The notes under the pieces are model-generated. The model ran no database searches and had not been told where the DNA came from. It worked only from the letters and a program-made list of their open reading frames with translations. A stretch of DNA of 64,000 nucleotides from CAYLHQ01 sp964628935. Its GTDB lineage: Bacteria; Acidobacteriota; Polarisedimenticolia; Polarisedimenticolales; DASRJG01. Below are positions 26,213 through 33,558 of the stretch, in pieces; the stretch's first letter is position 1, and each line of letters opens with the position of its first letter. The stretch spans positions 25,880-89,879 of the forward strand of contig CAZVOE010000001.1 in assembly GCA_964628935.1 (NCBI GenBank), read 5' to 3'. Position numbers and translations under genes: made by a program.

Positions 26213-27655
26213 TCAGCGCGCTCCGGCCTTGAGTCTCTCGGCGTTCTCGAGGACCTCGTCGATCGTCCCGACGTAGAGGAACGCCTGCTCCGGGACGTCG
26301 TCGTGCTTGCCGTCCACGATCTCCCGGAACCCCTTGATCGTGTCTTCGATCTTCACGTAGCGGCCCTGCATGCCGGTGAACTGCTCGGCGACGTGGAACG
26401 GCTGCGAAAGGAACCGCTGGAGCTTTCGTGCGCGGGAGACCGTGAGCTTGTCGTCCTCGGAGAGCTCGTCCATCCCGAGAATCGCGATGATATCCTGAAG
26501 GTCCTTGTAGCGTTGCAGGATCCCCTGAACGGCGCGGGCCGTCGCGTAGTGCTCCTCCCCCAACACGCGCGGGTCGAGGATGCGGGATGTCGACGCCAGG
26601 GGATCGACGGCGGGGTATATGCCGAGCTCTGCGATCTGTCGGGAGAGGTTCGTCGACGCATCGAGGTGGGCGAAGGTCGTCGCCGGTGCCGGGTCCGTGT
26701 AGTCGTCGGCGGGAACGTAGATCGCCTGCACCGAGGTGATCGATCCTTTCGTCGTCGACGTGATGCGCTCCTGCAACTCCCCCATCTCCGTCGCCAGGGT
26801 CGGCTGGTAACCGACCGCCGACGGCATCCGTCCGAGAAGCGCGGAGACCTCGGAGCCGGCCTGGGTGAAGCGGAAGATGTTGTCGATGAAAAGGAGCACG
26901 TCCTGGTTCTGGACGTCGCGGAAGTACTCGGCCACGGTGAGACCGGTGAGCGCGACGCGGAGGCGCGCGCCGGGAGGCTCGGTCATCTGCCCGTAGATGA
27001 GCGAAGCCTTCGATTTCGATGGGTCCTGGATGTTCACGACCCCGGTTTCTTGGAACTCGAGCCAAAGGTCGTTTCCCTCGCGGGTGCGCTCCCCCACTCC
27101 CGCGAAGACCGAATAGCCGCCGTGCTTCAGTGCGACGTTGTTGATCAGCTCCATGATGAGGACCGTCTTCCCGACGCCCGCGCCCCCGAACAGGCCGGTC
27201 TTGCCGCCCTTGGTGTAGGGCTCGAGGAGATCGATCACCTTGATCCCCGTCTCGAACATCTCGATTTTCGTCGACTGCTCGTCGAAGGAAGGCGCCTCGC
27301 GGTGGATCGGCCAGCGCTCCTGCGCTTCGATCGGACCGAGCTTGTCGACCGGCTTCCCGATGACGTTCATCACGCGACCCAGCGTCGCCTCCCCGACCGG
27401 GACGCTGATCGGTTGTCCGAGGTCCTCGGCGCGCATGCCGCGGACCATCCCGTCCGTCGGCTCCATGGAGACGCACCGCACCCGGTTCTCCCCGAGATGC
27501 TGCTCGACCTCGCAGGTGACGTCGATCGGAACGCCGGTCGCCGAGCCGTCGTCGAAGACGCGCACCGCGTTGTAGATCGAGGGGAGGTGGTCCTCGTCGA
27601 ACTCGACGTCCACCACCGGACCGATGATCTGGACCACCTTGCCGACGTTGCTCAT
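26213..27655 (-). CDS. atpD: ATP synthase F1 subunit beta
   Basis: A 480-aa catalytic subunit. ATG 27655 gives MSNVGKVVQIIGPVVDVEF, the conserved opening. The P-loop GGAGVGKTVLIMELINN lies near residue 155, followed by GERTREGNDLW, the DELSEED-like segment (GMDELSEDDKLTVSRARK) near residue 395 and the QPFHVAEQFTG end. It synthesises ATP at the F1 head. Two nucleotides separate it from atpG upstream. Confidence 0.98.
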   Translation of the reverse strand: MSNVGKVVQIIGPVVDVEFDEDHLPSIYNAVRVFDDGSATGVPIDVTCEVEQHLGENRVRCVSMEPTDGMVRGMRAEDLGQPISVPVGEATLGRVMNVIGKPVDKLGPIEAQERWPIHREAPSFDEQSTKIEMFETGIKVIDLLEPYTKGGKTGLFGGAGVGKTVLIMELINNVALKHGGYSVFAGVGERTREGNDLWLEFQETGVVNIQDPSKSKASLIYGQMTEPPGARLRVALTGLTVAEYFRDVQNQDVLLFIDNIFRFTQAGSEVSALLGRMPSAVGYQPTLATEMGELQERITSTTKGSITSVQAIYVPADDYTDPAPATTFAHLDASTNLSRQIAELGIYPAVDPLASTSRILDPRVLGEEHYATARAVQGILQRYKDLQDIIAILGMDELSEDDKLTVSRARKLQRFLSQPFHVAEQFTGMQGRYVKIEDTIKGFREIVDGKHDDVPEQAFLYVGTIDEVLENAERLKAGAR

Positions 27656-27657
27656 CG

Positions 27658-28515
27658 TTATCCCAGTGCCTCCGCGCCCGAGACGACCTCGATGATCTCC
27701 GTGGTGATCGAGGCCTGGCGCACACGATTCATGTGCAGGGTCAGGGTCTCCACCAGCTCCTGCGCGTTGTTCGTCGCCGAGTCCATCGCCGTCATCCGCG
27801 CGGCTTGCTCGGCGGCGGCCGACTCGAGAATGGCGTGGAAAACTTGGTTGAACACGAAATGGGGAAGGAGTTCGTCGAACAACGCCGCCGCGTCCGGCTC
27901 GTAGATGTAGTCGTCGGCGCTCTCCCCGGACTCGAAACGGGCGGGTTCGACGGGAAGCAGCCGCTCCACCGTCGGGGATTGCTGGATCGCTGACTTGAAC
28001 TCGTTGTAAACGAGGTAGACCGCATCGACCTCGCCGGCGGTGTAACGTTCGATCACGTCCTTTCCGATCTCCCCCGCGAGGCTCGGGTCCATGCGCCGCG
28101 AGATGTCGACCCACTCTCGGCCCGTCCGCACCTGACGGCGACGGAAGTAGTCGCGCGCCTTCTTGCCGACCGCGTGCAGCTCGATCCGCTTGTCGCGGTT
28201 CTCGCCGAGGAACAGGAACGCCCGCTTGAGGATGTTCGTGTTGAACGAGCCGCAAAGCCCGCGGTCGGCGCAAATGACGACGACCTCGATCTTCTTCTCT
28301 TCGCGGACGCGGAGAAGCGGATGGGCCTCCGGATTCGCCCGGGCCGCGAGCGATCGGAGCACCGCGTGAATCCGCTGTGCGTAAGGCCGGGCGGCGAGCA
28401 GATTCTCCTGCGACCGCCGCAGGCGCGCGGCCGACACCATCTTCATCGCACGGGTCACCTGCATGGTGTTCTTGACCGAACGGATGCGACGGCGGAGGTG
28501 CTGGGTCTTCGCCAT
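27658..28515 (-). CDS. atpG: ATP synthase F1 subunit gamma
   Basis: A 285-aa central-stalk subunit. The N-terminal helix RRRIRSVKNTMQVTRAMKMVSAARLRR-like opening (KNTMQVTRAMKMV) and the C-terminal ITTEIIEVVSGAEAL end are the conserved coiled coil. CADRGLCGSFNTN in the middle is the family's Rossmann-like core motif. It rotates within the alpha3-beta3 head. It lies between atpA (4 nt) and atpD (2 nt). Confidence 0.97.
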   Translation of the reverse strand: MAKTQHLRRRIRSVKNTMQVTRAMKMVSAARLRRSQENLLAARPYAQRIHAVLRSLAARANPEAHPLLRVREEKKIEVVVICADRGLCGSFNTNILKRAFLFLGENRDKRIELHAVGKKARDYFRRRQVRTGREWVDISRRMDPSLAGEIGKDVIERYTAGEVDAVYLVYNEFKSAIQQSPTVERLLPVEPARFESGESADDYIYEPDAAALFDELLPHFVFNQVFHAILESAAAEQAARMTAMDSATNNAQELVETLTLHMNRVRQASITTEIIEVVSGAEALG

Positions 28516-28519
28516 CCGC

Positions 28520-30082
28520 TCACCGGGCCGGAATGCGTTGCGCGACGAACTCGGCCTTGAACGCGTCGATCGCCTTGCCGATCCGCGTCCGAAGGTCGTC
28601 GTCCAGGGCGCCCTTCTTCAGGATCTCGTCCTGGAGGTCGCGGTGGTGCAAGTCGAGGAATCGGTTGAGACCGTCCTCGAAGGGACGGCACTCCTCCACC
28701 TCCAGGTCGTCGAGGTACCCGTTCGTCCCGGCGAAGACGATGATCACCTGTTTCTCGACCGGAACCGGGCTGTACTGCGACTGCTTGAGGATCTCGGTGA
28801 GCCGTTTTCCGCGCGCGAGCTGCGCTTGCGTCGCCTTGTCGAGGTCCGACCCGAATTGGGCGAACGCGGCGAGTTCACGATACTGCGCGAGGGAAAGACG
28901 AAGCGTTCCGGCCACCTGCTTCATCGCCTTGATCTGGGCGTTACCGCCGACCCGGCTGACCGAGAGGCCGACGTTGATGGCGGGACGGACGCCCGAGTAG
29001 AAGAGATCGGCCTCGAGGAAGATTTGCCCGTCGGTGATCGAGATCACGTTCGTCGGGATGTAGGCGGAGATGTCGCCGGCCTGAGTCTCGATGATCGGAA
29101 GAGCCGTCAGCGACCCGCCTCCCCCGCCATCGTTGAGTTTCGAGGCGCGCTCGAGCAGCCGAGAGTGCAGGTAAAAAACGTCCCCGGGGTAAGCCTCGCG
29201 ACCCGGCGGCCGCCTCAGGAGGAGAGAGATCTCGCGGTACGCCGCCGCGTGCTTCGAGAGATCGTCGTAGATCAAGAGGACGGCGCGGCCCGGGTTGTCC
29301 TTACCGGCGGGTCGACCATTCGAGCCGTGGAACTGGAAGTACTCCCCCATCGCGCAGCCGGCGTAGGGGGCGAGGTACTGGAGCGGCGCGGGAGTCGAAG
29401 CGGCAGCGGCGACCACGATCGTGTAGTCCATGGCACCGTAGTCCTCGAACGTCTTCACGACCTGGGCCACCGTCGATTGTTTCTGCCCGATCGCCACGTA
29501 GATGCAGATGACCCCTTTTCCCTTCTGGTTGAGGATCGTGTCGACCGCGATGGCGGTCTTCCCCGTCTGCCGGTCGCCGATGATCAACTCGCGTTGCCCG
29601 CGGCCGATCGGAATCATCCCGTCGATCGCTTTGAGGCCGGTCTGAAGGGGCTCCTTCACCGGCGTCCGCTCGACCACGCCGGGGGCGATGCGCTCGATCG
29701 GCATCGTATGGGTCGCCGCGATCGCGCCCTTTCCGTCGAGCGGCTCGCCGAGCGGGTTGACGACCCGGCCGACGAGGGCGTCCCCGGCCGGCACCTGCAT
29801 GATCCGCCCGGTGCGGCGAACCTGGTCACCCTCTTTGATCAGGGTCGTCTCGCCGAGAAGGACGGCGCCGACCGAGTCTTCCTCGAGATTGAGCGCCATC
29901 CCCATCACGCCGTGGGGCAGCTCGAGTAGCTCGCCGGCCATCACCCGCTCGAGGCCATAGATGCGGCCGATCCCGTCGCCGACGGAGAGGATCGTTCCGA
30001 CTTCGGCGAGGTCCGTCGCGCGATCGTACCCCTCGATCTGCTGCCTCAGGATCTTCGTGATCTCGTCGACCTTGATCTGCAT
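28520..30082 (-). CDS. atpA: ATP synthase F1 subunit alpha
   Basis: A 520-aa subunit starting MQIKVDEITKILRQQIEGYD at ATG 30082. The P-loop GDRQTGKTAIAVDTILNQKG lies near residue 169, and the SLLLRRPPGREAYPGDVFYLHSRLLERA region (first half SLLLRRPPGREAYPGD) carries the conserved arginine-rich stretch and the alpha/beta signature. It is the regulatory nucleotide-binding partner of beta. It follows atpH by 6 nt. Confidence 0.98.
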   Translation of the reverse strand: MQIKVDEITKILRQQIEGYDRATDLAEVGTILSVGDGIGRIYGLERVMAGELLELPHGVMGMALNLEEDSVGAVLLGETTLIKEGDQVRRTGRIMQVPAGDALVGRVVNPLGEPLDGKGAIAATHTMPIERIAPGVVERTPVKEPLQTGLKAIDGMIPIGRGQRELIIGDRQTGKTAIAVDTILNQKGKGVICIYVAIGQKQSTVAQVVKTFEDYGAMDYTIVVAAAASTPAPLQYLAPYAGCAMGEYFQFHGSNGRPAGKDNPGRAVLLIYDDLSKHAAAYREISLLLRRPPGREAYPGDVFYLHSRLLERASKLNDGGGGGSLTALPIIETQAGDISAYIPTNVISITDGQIFLEADLFYSGVRPAINVGLSVSRVGGNAQIKAMKQVAGTLRLSLAQYRELAAFAQFGSDLDKATQAQLARGKRLTEILKQSQYSPVPVEKQVIIVFAGTNGYLDDLEVEECRPFEDGLNRFLDLHHRDLQDEILKKGALDDDLRTRIGKAIDAFKAEFVAQRIPAR

Positions 30083-30088
30083 GCGCGG

Positions 30089-30631
30089 CTACTCCTGGGA
30101 CATGCGGCGCCTGAGGCGCTCGAGCTGCGTCTTGAGGCTTCCGTCGTACACCATCGACCCGACGCGGGTCACCGCTCCGCCGAGGAGGGAGTTGTCCACG
30201 TGCTCTTCGAGGCGCACCTTCTTGCCGGATAGGCGTGCGATCGAGTGCTCTGCTTGACGGCGAAGCTCGGGCGGAAGCGGCCGGACGGAGGTGATCGTGG
30301 CCTTGATGATTCCGCTTGCCGCTTCCCGTTCCTCCCGGAACACCGCGGCGATCGAGGGGAGCAAGGGGAGGCGACCATTCTCGAGGAGGATCCCGAGGAA
30401 CCTCCCCACCTCGGCGGGAACTCCGTGGACCGCCGCGAGGTCGGCGAGGACCTTTCTGCGCGCCGATCGCGGGTGTGCGGGGTTCAGGAGGACGTCTCTC
30501 AGGGCCTTCGATTCATCGAAGTGTTTCGCGAGCGCCGTGAGGAACGCGTCGGTCTGCGCGGCCCGTTGAGGATCCGGGAGCGACGCCAGCAACGCCTTGG
30601 CGTAGCGCGTCGCGAGTTTTCGGTCCGTCAT
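30089..30631 (-). CDS. atpH: ATP synthase F1 subunit delta (OSCP)
   Basis: A 180-aa subunit with the OSCP pattern: RYAKALLASLPDPQRAAQ near the start and a C-terminal LGGAVTRVGSMVYDGSLKTQ, the GGx(2)RxG-type signature with YDGS. It joins F1 to the peripheral stalk. It is the first gene of the F1 cluster; atpB, atpE and atpF do not precede it, the space upstream being a 135-bp promoter region and then the bactofilin gene. Confidence 0.95.
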   Translation of the reverse strand: MTDRKLATRYAKALLASLPDPQRAAQTDAFLTALAKHFDESKALRDVLLNPAHPRSARRKVLADLAAVHGVPAEVGRFLGILLENGRLPLLPSIAAVFREEREAASGIIKATITSVRPLPPELRRQAEHSIARLSGKKVRLEEHVDNSLLGGAVTRVGSMVYDGSLKTQLERLRRRMSQE

Positions 30632-30740
30632 CCGCGCCTCGGAGATTCCCGCCCCGTCGGGTCCGAACGGCGCCCCTCCTCGCTCGACGCCGGTCAGCGA
30701 TCGGGTTGCCGGTTCTTCCTTTTGATCACGGAAGGCGCGG

Positions 30741-30770
30741 AAGATAGCACGGCCGCGGCGAACGGTTCAA
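30741..30770 (-). promoter_or_regulatory. Predicted promoter of the atpHAGDC operon
   Basis: On the minus strand TTGAAC (30765-30770) and TATCTT (30741-30746) are 18 nt apart, each with four of six consensus matches, about 110 nt upstream of atpH. The -35 box overlaps the last codons of the bactofilin gene. The long leader may carry further control. Confidence 0.5.
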
Positions 30771-31204
30771 GCCGAGGCGGGCTTCTCGACCAAGGTCGGT
30801 CGGCGGGTCGGATTCTCGGCCCGCGCATCGTCGCCATCCGGCATCGAGACCGTCCCCTCGAAGAGGCCCCCCGAATCGATTCGAAGCGCCCGTCGGCCCA
30901 GGTGGACGTGGCCGAGGACCTTGCCGCCGGAAAGGATATCGAGCCTTTGCTCGATGTGAAGGTTCCCCTTCACCGTGCCGCTGACGGTCATCTCCGAAGC
31001 CCGAATCTCCTCGCCGGCGATCTCTCCCTTCGGACCGACGACGAGGATCGCCTCGGAGCGGACGCGGCCGTGGATCTTCCCGTCGACCCGGAACCCTCCC
31101 TGCAGGTTGAGGTCGCCCTCGAGGACCGTGCCTTCGCCGAGGAACCCGTGGATCTCCTCGCTTCCGGACGTCGAGTCTCCCCGCTTACGGCGCTTTCCGA
31201 ACAT
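30767..31204 (-). CDS. Bactofilin (polymer-forming cytoskeletal protein)
   Basis: A 145-aa protein from ATG 31204 with a GGGAGG ribosome-binding site. The bactofilin beta-helix occupies about residues 20-115, with rungs such as FLGEGTVLEGDLNLQGGFRV, DGKIHGRVRSEAILVVGPKG, EIRASEMTVSGTVKGNL and VLGHVHLGRRALRIDSGGLF; the tails are short, Pro- and charge-rich. Bactofilins polymerise without nucleotide. In myxobacteria and Caulobacter relatives they organise ParABS or stalk enzymes; its place beside parB fits a role in chromosome positioning. Three palindromes lie upstream. Confidence 0.93.
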   Translation of the reverse strand: MFGKRRKRGDSTSGSEEIHGFLGEGTVLEGDLNLQGGFRVDGKIHGRVRSEAILVVGPKGEIAGEEIRASEMTVSGTVKGNLHIEQRLDILSGGKVLGHVHLGRRALRIDSGGLFEGTVSMPDGDDARAENPTRRPTLVEKPASA

Positions 31205-31390
31205 CCAACCTCCCTCGCGAGCGGGCGTCCGACCCGGCGGCGGGCGACGGTCTCGCGTCGTCGCGTCTAGCCAGGGGCGTACCAGGGGAGAGAGGTGGTT
31301 TTTCTGAAGGAAAACGCGTGTCCACCTCGGGAAGCATCCCGTGGGATGACGGTTTCGGCAGGTCGATGACGAAAGGGTGCCGCTGGGTCT

Positions 31391-31468
31391 GCCGACATGA
31401 ACGTCGGCGAAGCCAAACATGCAGACAAAACGGTCGGCGGATGAGACATCGCCGACAAGATTGTCGGC
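31391..31468. repeat. Palindrome array 1: three 18-bp sites on a 30-bp pitch
   Basis: Sites start at 31391 (GCCGACA-TGAA-CGTCGGC), 31421 (GCAGACA-AAAC-GGTCGGC) and 31451 (GCCGACA-AGAT-TGTCGGC). The consensus is GCCGACA-N4-TGTCGGC, with one, two and no mismatches. Starts are exactly 30 bp apart with 12-bp spacers of unrelated sequence. The array lies between the parB stop (4 nt away) and the bactofilin start (187 nt away). Each site could be a dimer-binding operator or a hairpin. Two more copies flank parA on the other side. Confidence 0.75.
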
Positions 31469-31472
31469 GCGA

Positions 31473-32381
31473 CTAGCGGCTTCCCTGTCCCTTCGGGCTA
31501 GCCCGTACGAGCAGCTGGTACAGCCGGTCGAGCTCGTCGGCGCTGTAGTACGCGAGTTCGATCCTCCCCCGCTTCGGACCGCCGACGATCCGCACCTTGG
31601 TGCCAACCGCTCGCTGGAGGTTCTGCTCCGCGGCCACGACGTTCGGGTCGCGCTCCGAGGGACGCCCTGCCTTCGATCGCTTCGGACCGCTCAATCGGGC
31701 GACGATCGCTTCGACCTGGCGGACCGACAGCCCCTCGCGGACCGTCCGCTCGGCGAGCGAGGTCTGGTCGGCCGCCGAGGCGAGGCCGGCGATCGCCTTT
31801 CCGTGCCCGGCGCCGAGGCGCCCGGCCCGAAGATCGTCCTGCACTTTCCGTGGGAGGCCGAGGAGGCGAAGGGCGTTCGTGACGCTCGTGCGCTGCTTCC
31901 CCACCCGAGAAGCGACCTCCTGCTGCGTGAGGCCGAGATCGTCGAGGAGAAGCTGGTAGCCCTCGGCCTCCTCGATCGGGTTGAGGTCCTCCCGCTGGAG
32001 GTTCTCGATGAGAGCGAGTTCCAGGAGCTTCTCGTCGGGAACCTCGCGAATCACCGCGGGAACCCGGTGGAGACCGGCCCGCTGCGCGGCCCGCCAGCGT
32101 CGTTCTCCGGCGACCAACTCATACGTCCCGCCCCCGAGCGGGCGCACGATGATCGGCTGGAGAAGCCCCTGGACCTGGATCGAGGCCGCCAGTTCCTCGA
32201 GGGCGGCCTCCTCGAACGCCTTTCGGGGTTGGCGGGGGTTCGGCCGGATCCGGTCGATATCCAGCTGGACTTCGCCGGATCTCGCGACCGGACTGGCCTC
32301 GGGGGGCGGTGGAGCCGGGGTCCGCGGGGGGGCCTTGGGAATGAGACTTCCGAGCCCCTTACCGAGCGCCTTGCGTTTCAT
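31473..32381 (-). CDS. parB: Chromosome partitioning protein ParB
   Basis: A 302-aa CTP-dependent clamp protein. The N-terminus ALGKGLGSLIP is the ParA-contact motif. The ParB/Srx domain follows with DRIRPNPRQPRKAFEE (about 52) and the CTP-binding motif YELVAGERRWRAAQRAGL (GERRxR, about 110). The helix-turn-helix is LTQQEVASRVGKQRTSVTNA (about 175), and the C-terminal dimerisation segment ends near KRGRIELAYYSADELDRLYQ. It loads at parS and spreads. Its start overlaps parA by 23 nt. Confidence 0.97.
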   Translation of the reverse strand: MKRKALGKGLGSLIPKAPPRTPAPPPPEASPVARSGEVQLDIDRIRPNPRQPRKAFEEAALEELAASIQVQGLLQPIIVRPLGGGTYELVAGERRWRAAQRAGLHRVPAVIREVPDEKLLELALIENLQREDLNPIEEAEGYQLLLDDLGLTQQEVASRVGKQRTSVTNALRLLGLPRKVQDDLRAGRLGAGHGKAIAGLASAADQTSLAERTVREGLSVRQVEAIVARLSGPKRSKAGRPSERDPNVVAAEQNLQRAVGTKVRIVGGPKRGRIELAYYSADELDRLYQLLVRASPKGQGSR

Positions 32382-33138
32382 GCTCCATCATCTCCTTGGC
32401 GAGCCCGAGGTAGGCCTCCGCGCCCTTCGACCGGATGTCGTAGAGGAAGATCGCCTTGCCGTGACTCGGGGCCTCGCCGAGCCGGACGTTCCGCGGGACG
32501 ACCGTCCGGAAGACCTGATCCCCGAACACGTTTCGGACCTCGTCGACGACCTGGCGGGAGAGGTTGGTCCGGTCGTCGTACATGGTCAGGACGACCCCCT
32601 CGATCTCGAGGCGCGGATTGAGCGACTCCCGGACCCGGTCGATCGTCTCCATCAACTGGGAGATCCCCTCGAGGGCCAGGTACTCGCACTGCACCGGCAC
32701 CAGAACCGAGTCCGCGGCCGAGAGGGCATTGACCGTGAGGAGGCCGAGCGACGGGGGGCAGTCGAGGAAGATCCGGTCGAATCGCCCCCTGTAGGGCTCG
32801 AGAAGGTCCCGAAGCCGGAACTCCCTCGATTCGACCTCCACGAGCTCGACCTCGGCCCCGTAAAGGTCGCGATCCGAGGGAATGAGGTGGAGGTGAGCCA
32901 GATCGGGGCAAGCGAGAGCGATCTCTCCGAGACCGACGTCGCCCGACAGGGCGTCGTACAGCGACGGCCGGTCGACGTCGGGCGCGAAACCGAGGGCGCG
33001 CGTCGAGTTCGCCTGTGGGTCGGTATCCACGAGGAGGGTGGGACGCTCGGCGATGGCGAACGCTGCGGCCAGGGAGACTGCGGTCGTGGTCTTGCCGACT
33101 CCCCCTTTTTGATTCGCGATGGCGACGACTCGGCCCAT
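32359..33138 (-). CDS. parA: Chromosome partitioning ATPase ParA (Soj-like)
   Basis: A 259-aa MinD/ParA ATPase. I chose ATG 33138 (MGRVVAIANQKGGVGKTTT), where the family always begins; the longer reading to 33171 adds a weak leader. It has the deviant Walker A KGGVGKTT, DTDPQANSTRALG, FDRIFLDCPPSLGLLTVNAL (Walker B) and a C-terminal RLGEAPSHGKAIFLYD. The short N-terminus, without a DNA-binding domain, marks the chromosomal type. Two parS sites lie 49-98 nt upstream, so ParB probably represses the operon. Confidence 0.97.
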   Translation of the reverse strand: MGRVVAIANQKGGVGKTTTAVSLAAAFAIAERPTLLVDTDPQANSTRALGFAPDVDRPSLYDALSGDVGLGEIALACPDLAHLHLIPSDRDLYGAEVELVEVESREFRLRDLLEPYRGRFDRIFLDCPPSLGLLTVNALSAADSVLVPVQCEYLALEGISQLMETIDRVRESLNPRLEIEGVVLTMYDDRTNLSRQVVDEVRNVFGDQVFRTVVPRNVRLGEAPSHGKAIFLYDIRSKGAEAYLGLAKEMMEHETQGAR

Positions 33139-33186
33139 GGATGTCCCGCGGGAAAGGTCGGAATCTACCACAGCGGGGGAGGCGAG

Positions 33187-33200
33187 GTTCCACGTGGAAC
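33187..33200. promoter_or_regulatory. parS centromere site I
   Basis: GTTCCACGTGGAAC is a perfect 14-bp palindrome that matches the bacterial parS consensus (GTTnCACGTGnAAC). It lies upstream of parA and overlaps a possible -35 (GAACCT) placed 17 nt from TAGATT at 33162-33167, so ParB binding could shut off parAB. Confidence 0.93.
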
Positions 33201-33222
33201 GTGGGTATGCCGGGTCTCCACC

Positions 33223-33236
33223 GTTCCACGTGGAAC
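33223..33236. promoter_or_regulatory. parS centromere site II
   Basis: A second perfect GTTCCACGTGGAAC, centre to centre 36 bp from site I. Two tandem parS sites directly upstream of parA and about 19 kb from the candidate oriC fit the usual origin-proximal centromere. Confidence 0.93.
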
Positions 33237-33440
33237 ATGAGGTGACGGATCGGTGCTCGCTTCGGGAGAAGGCGCGGGCCGAAGTTCCCGTGGGCCCTTG
33301 GGTTTGCCGTTCCGATCTCGACAGGACCCCCGGCTCGACGCTTCATGGTGCGGGCATCGCGATGGAGATGGAACTCCAGAACCCACCGCGTTTTCCGCCT
33401 GGTACGCCCCCACATCGGCGGCCGGGCCCGCTGCCAACAC

Positions 33441-33488
33441 GCCGACATTATTGTCGGCGTGCGCCTTTTTGCCGACAGATATGTCGGC
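33441..33488. repeat. Palindrome array 2: two 18-bp sites on a 30-bp pitch
   Basis: GCCGACATTATTGTCGGC (33441-33458) and GCCGACAGATATGTCGGC (33471-33488) are perfect copies of the array 1 motif, again starting 30 bp apart with a 12-bp spacer. The first extends to a 9-bp stem (ACGCCGACA/TGTCGGCGT) and is followed by a T5 run at 33466-33470, so on the plus strand it could end transcription, though no plus-strand gene precedes it. The sites lie 71-118 nt upstream of the beta-helix gene and are set apart from parS. Confidence 0.78.
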
Positions 33489-33558
33489 GGCGTTACGGTG
33501 GGGGAATCACACCGTCTGGTCCGTCTACTTCCCGTAGCACAAGCAGGGGAGGTAGGCG

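Noticed and set aside
33439..33470. Rho-independent terminator (9-bp stem with a T5 run)
   Set aside because: It points along the plus strand, where no gene precedes it; the stem is shared with four other copies lacking a T-run, so the palindrome itself is the better explanation.
33441..33488. CRISPR array interpretation of the regularly spaced palindromes
   Set aside because: Repeats are 18-bp palindromes with 12-bp spacers, only two or three per cluster, and no cas genes are nearby.
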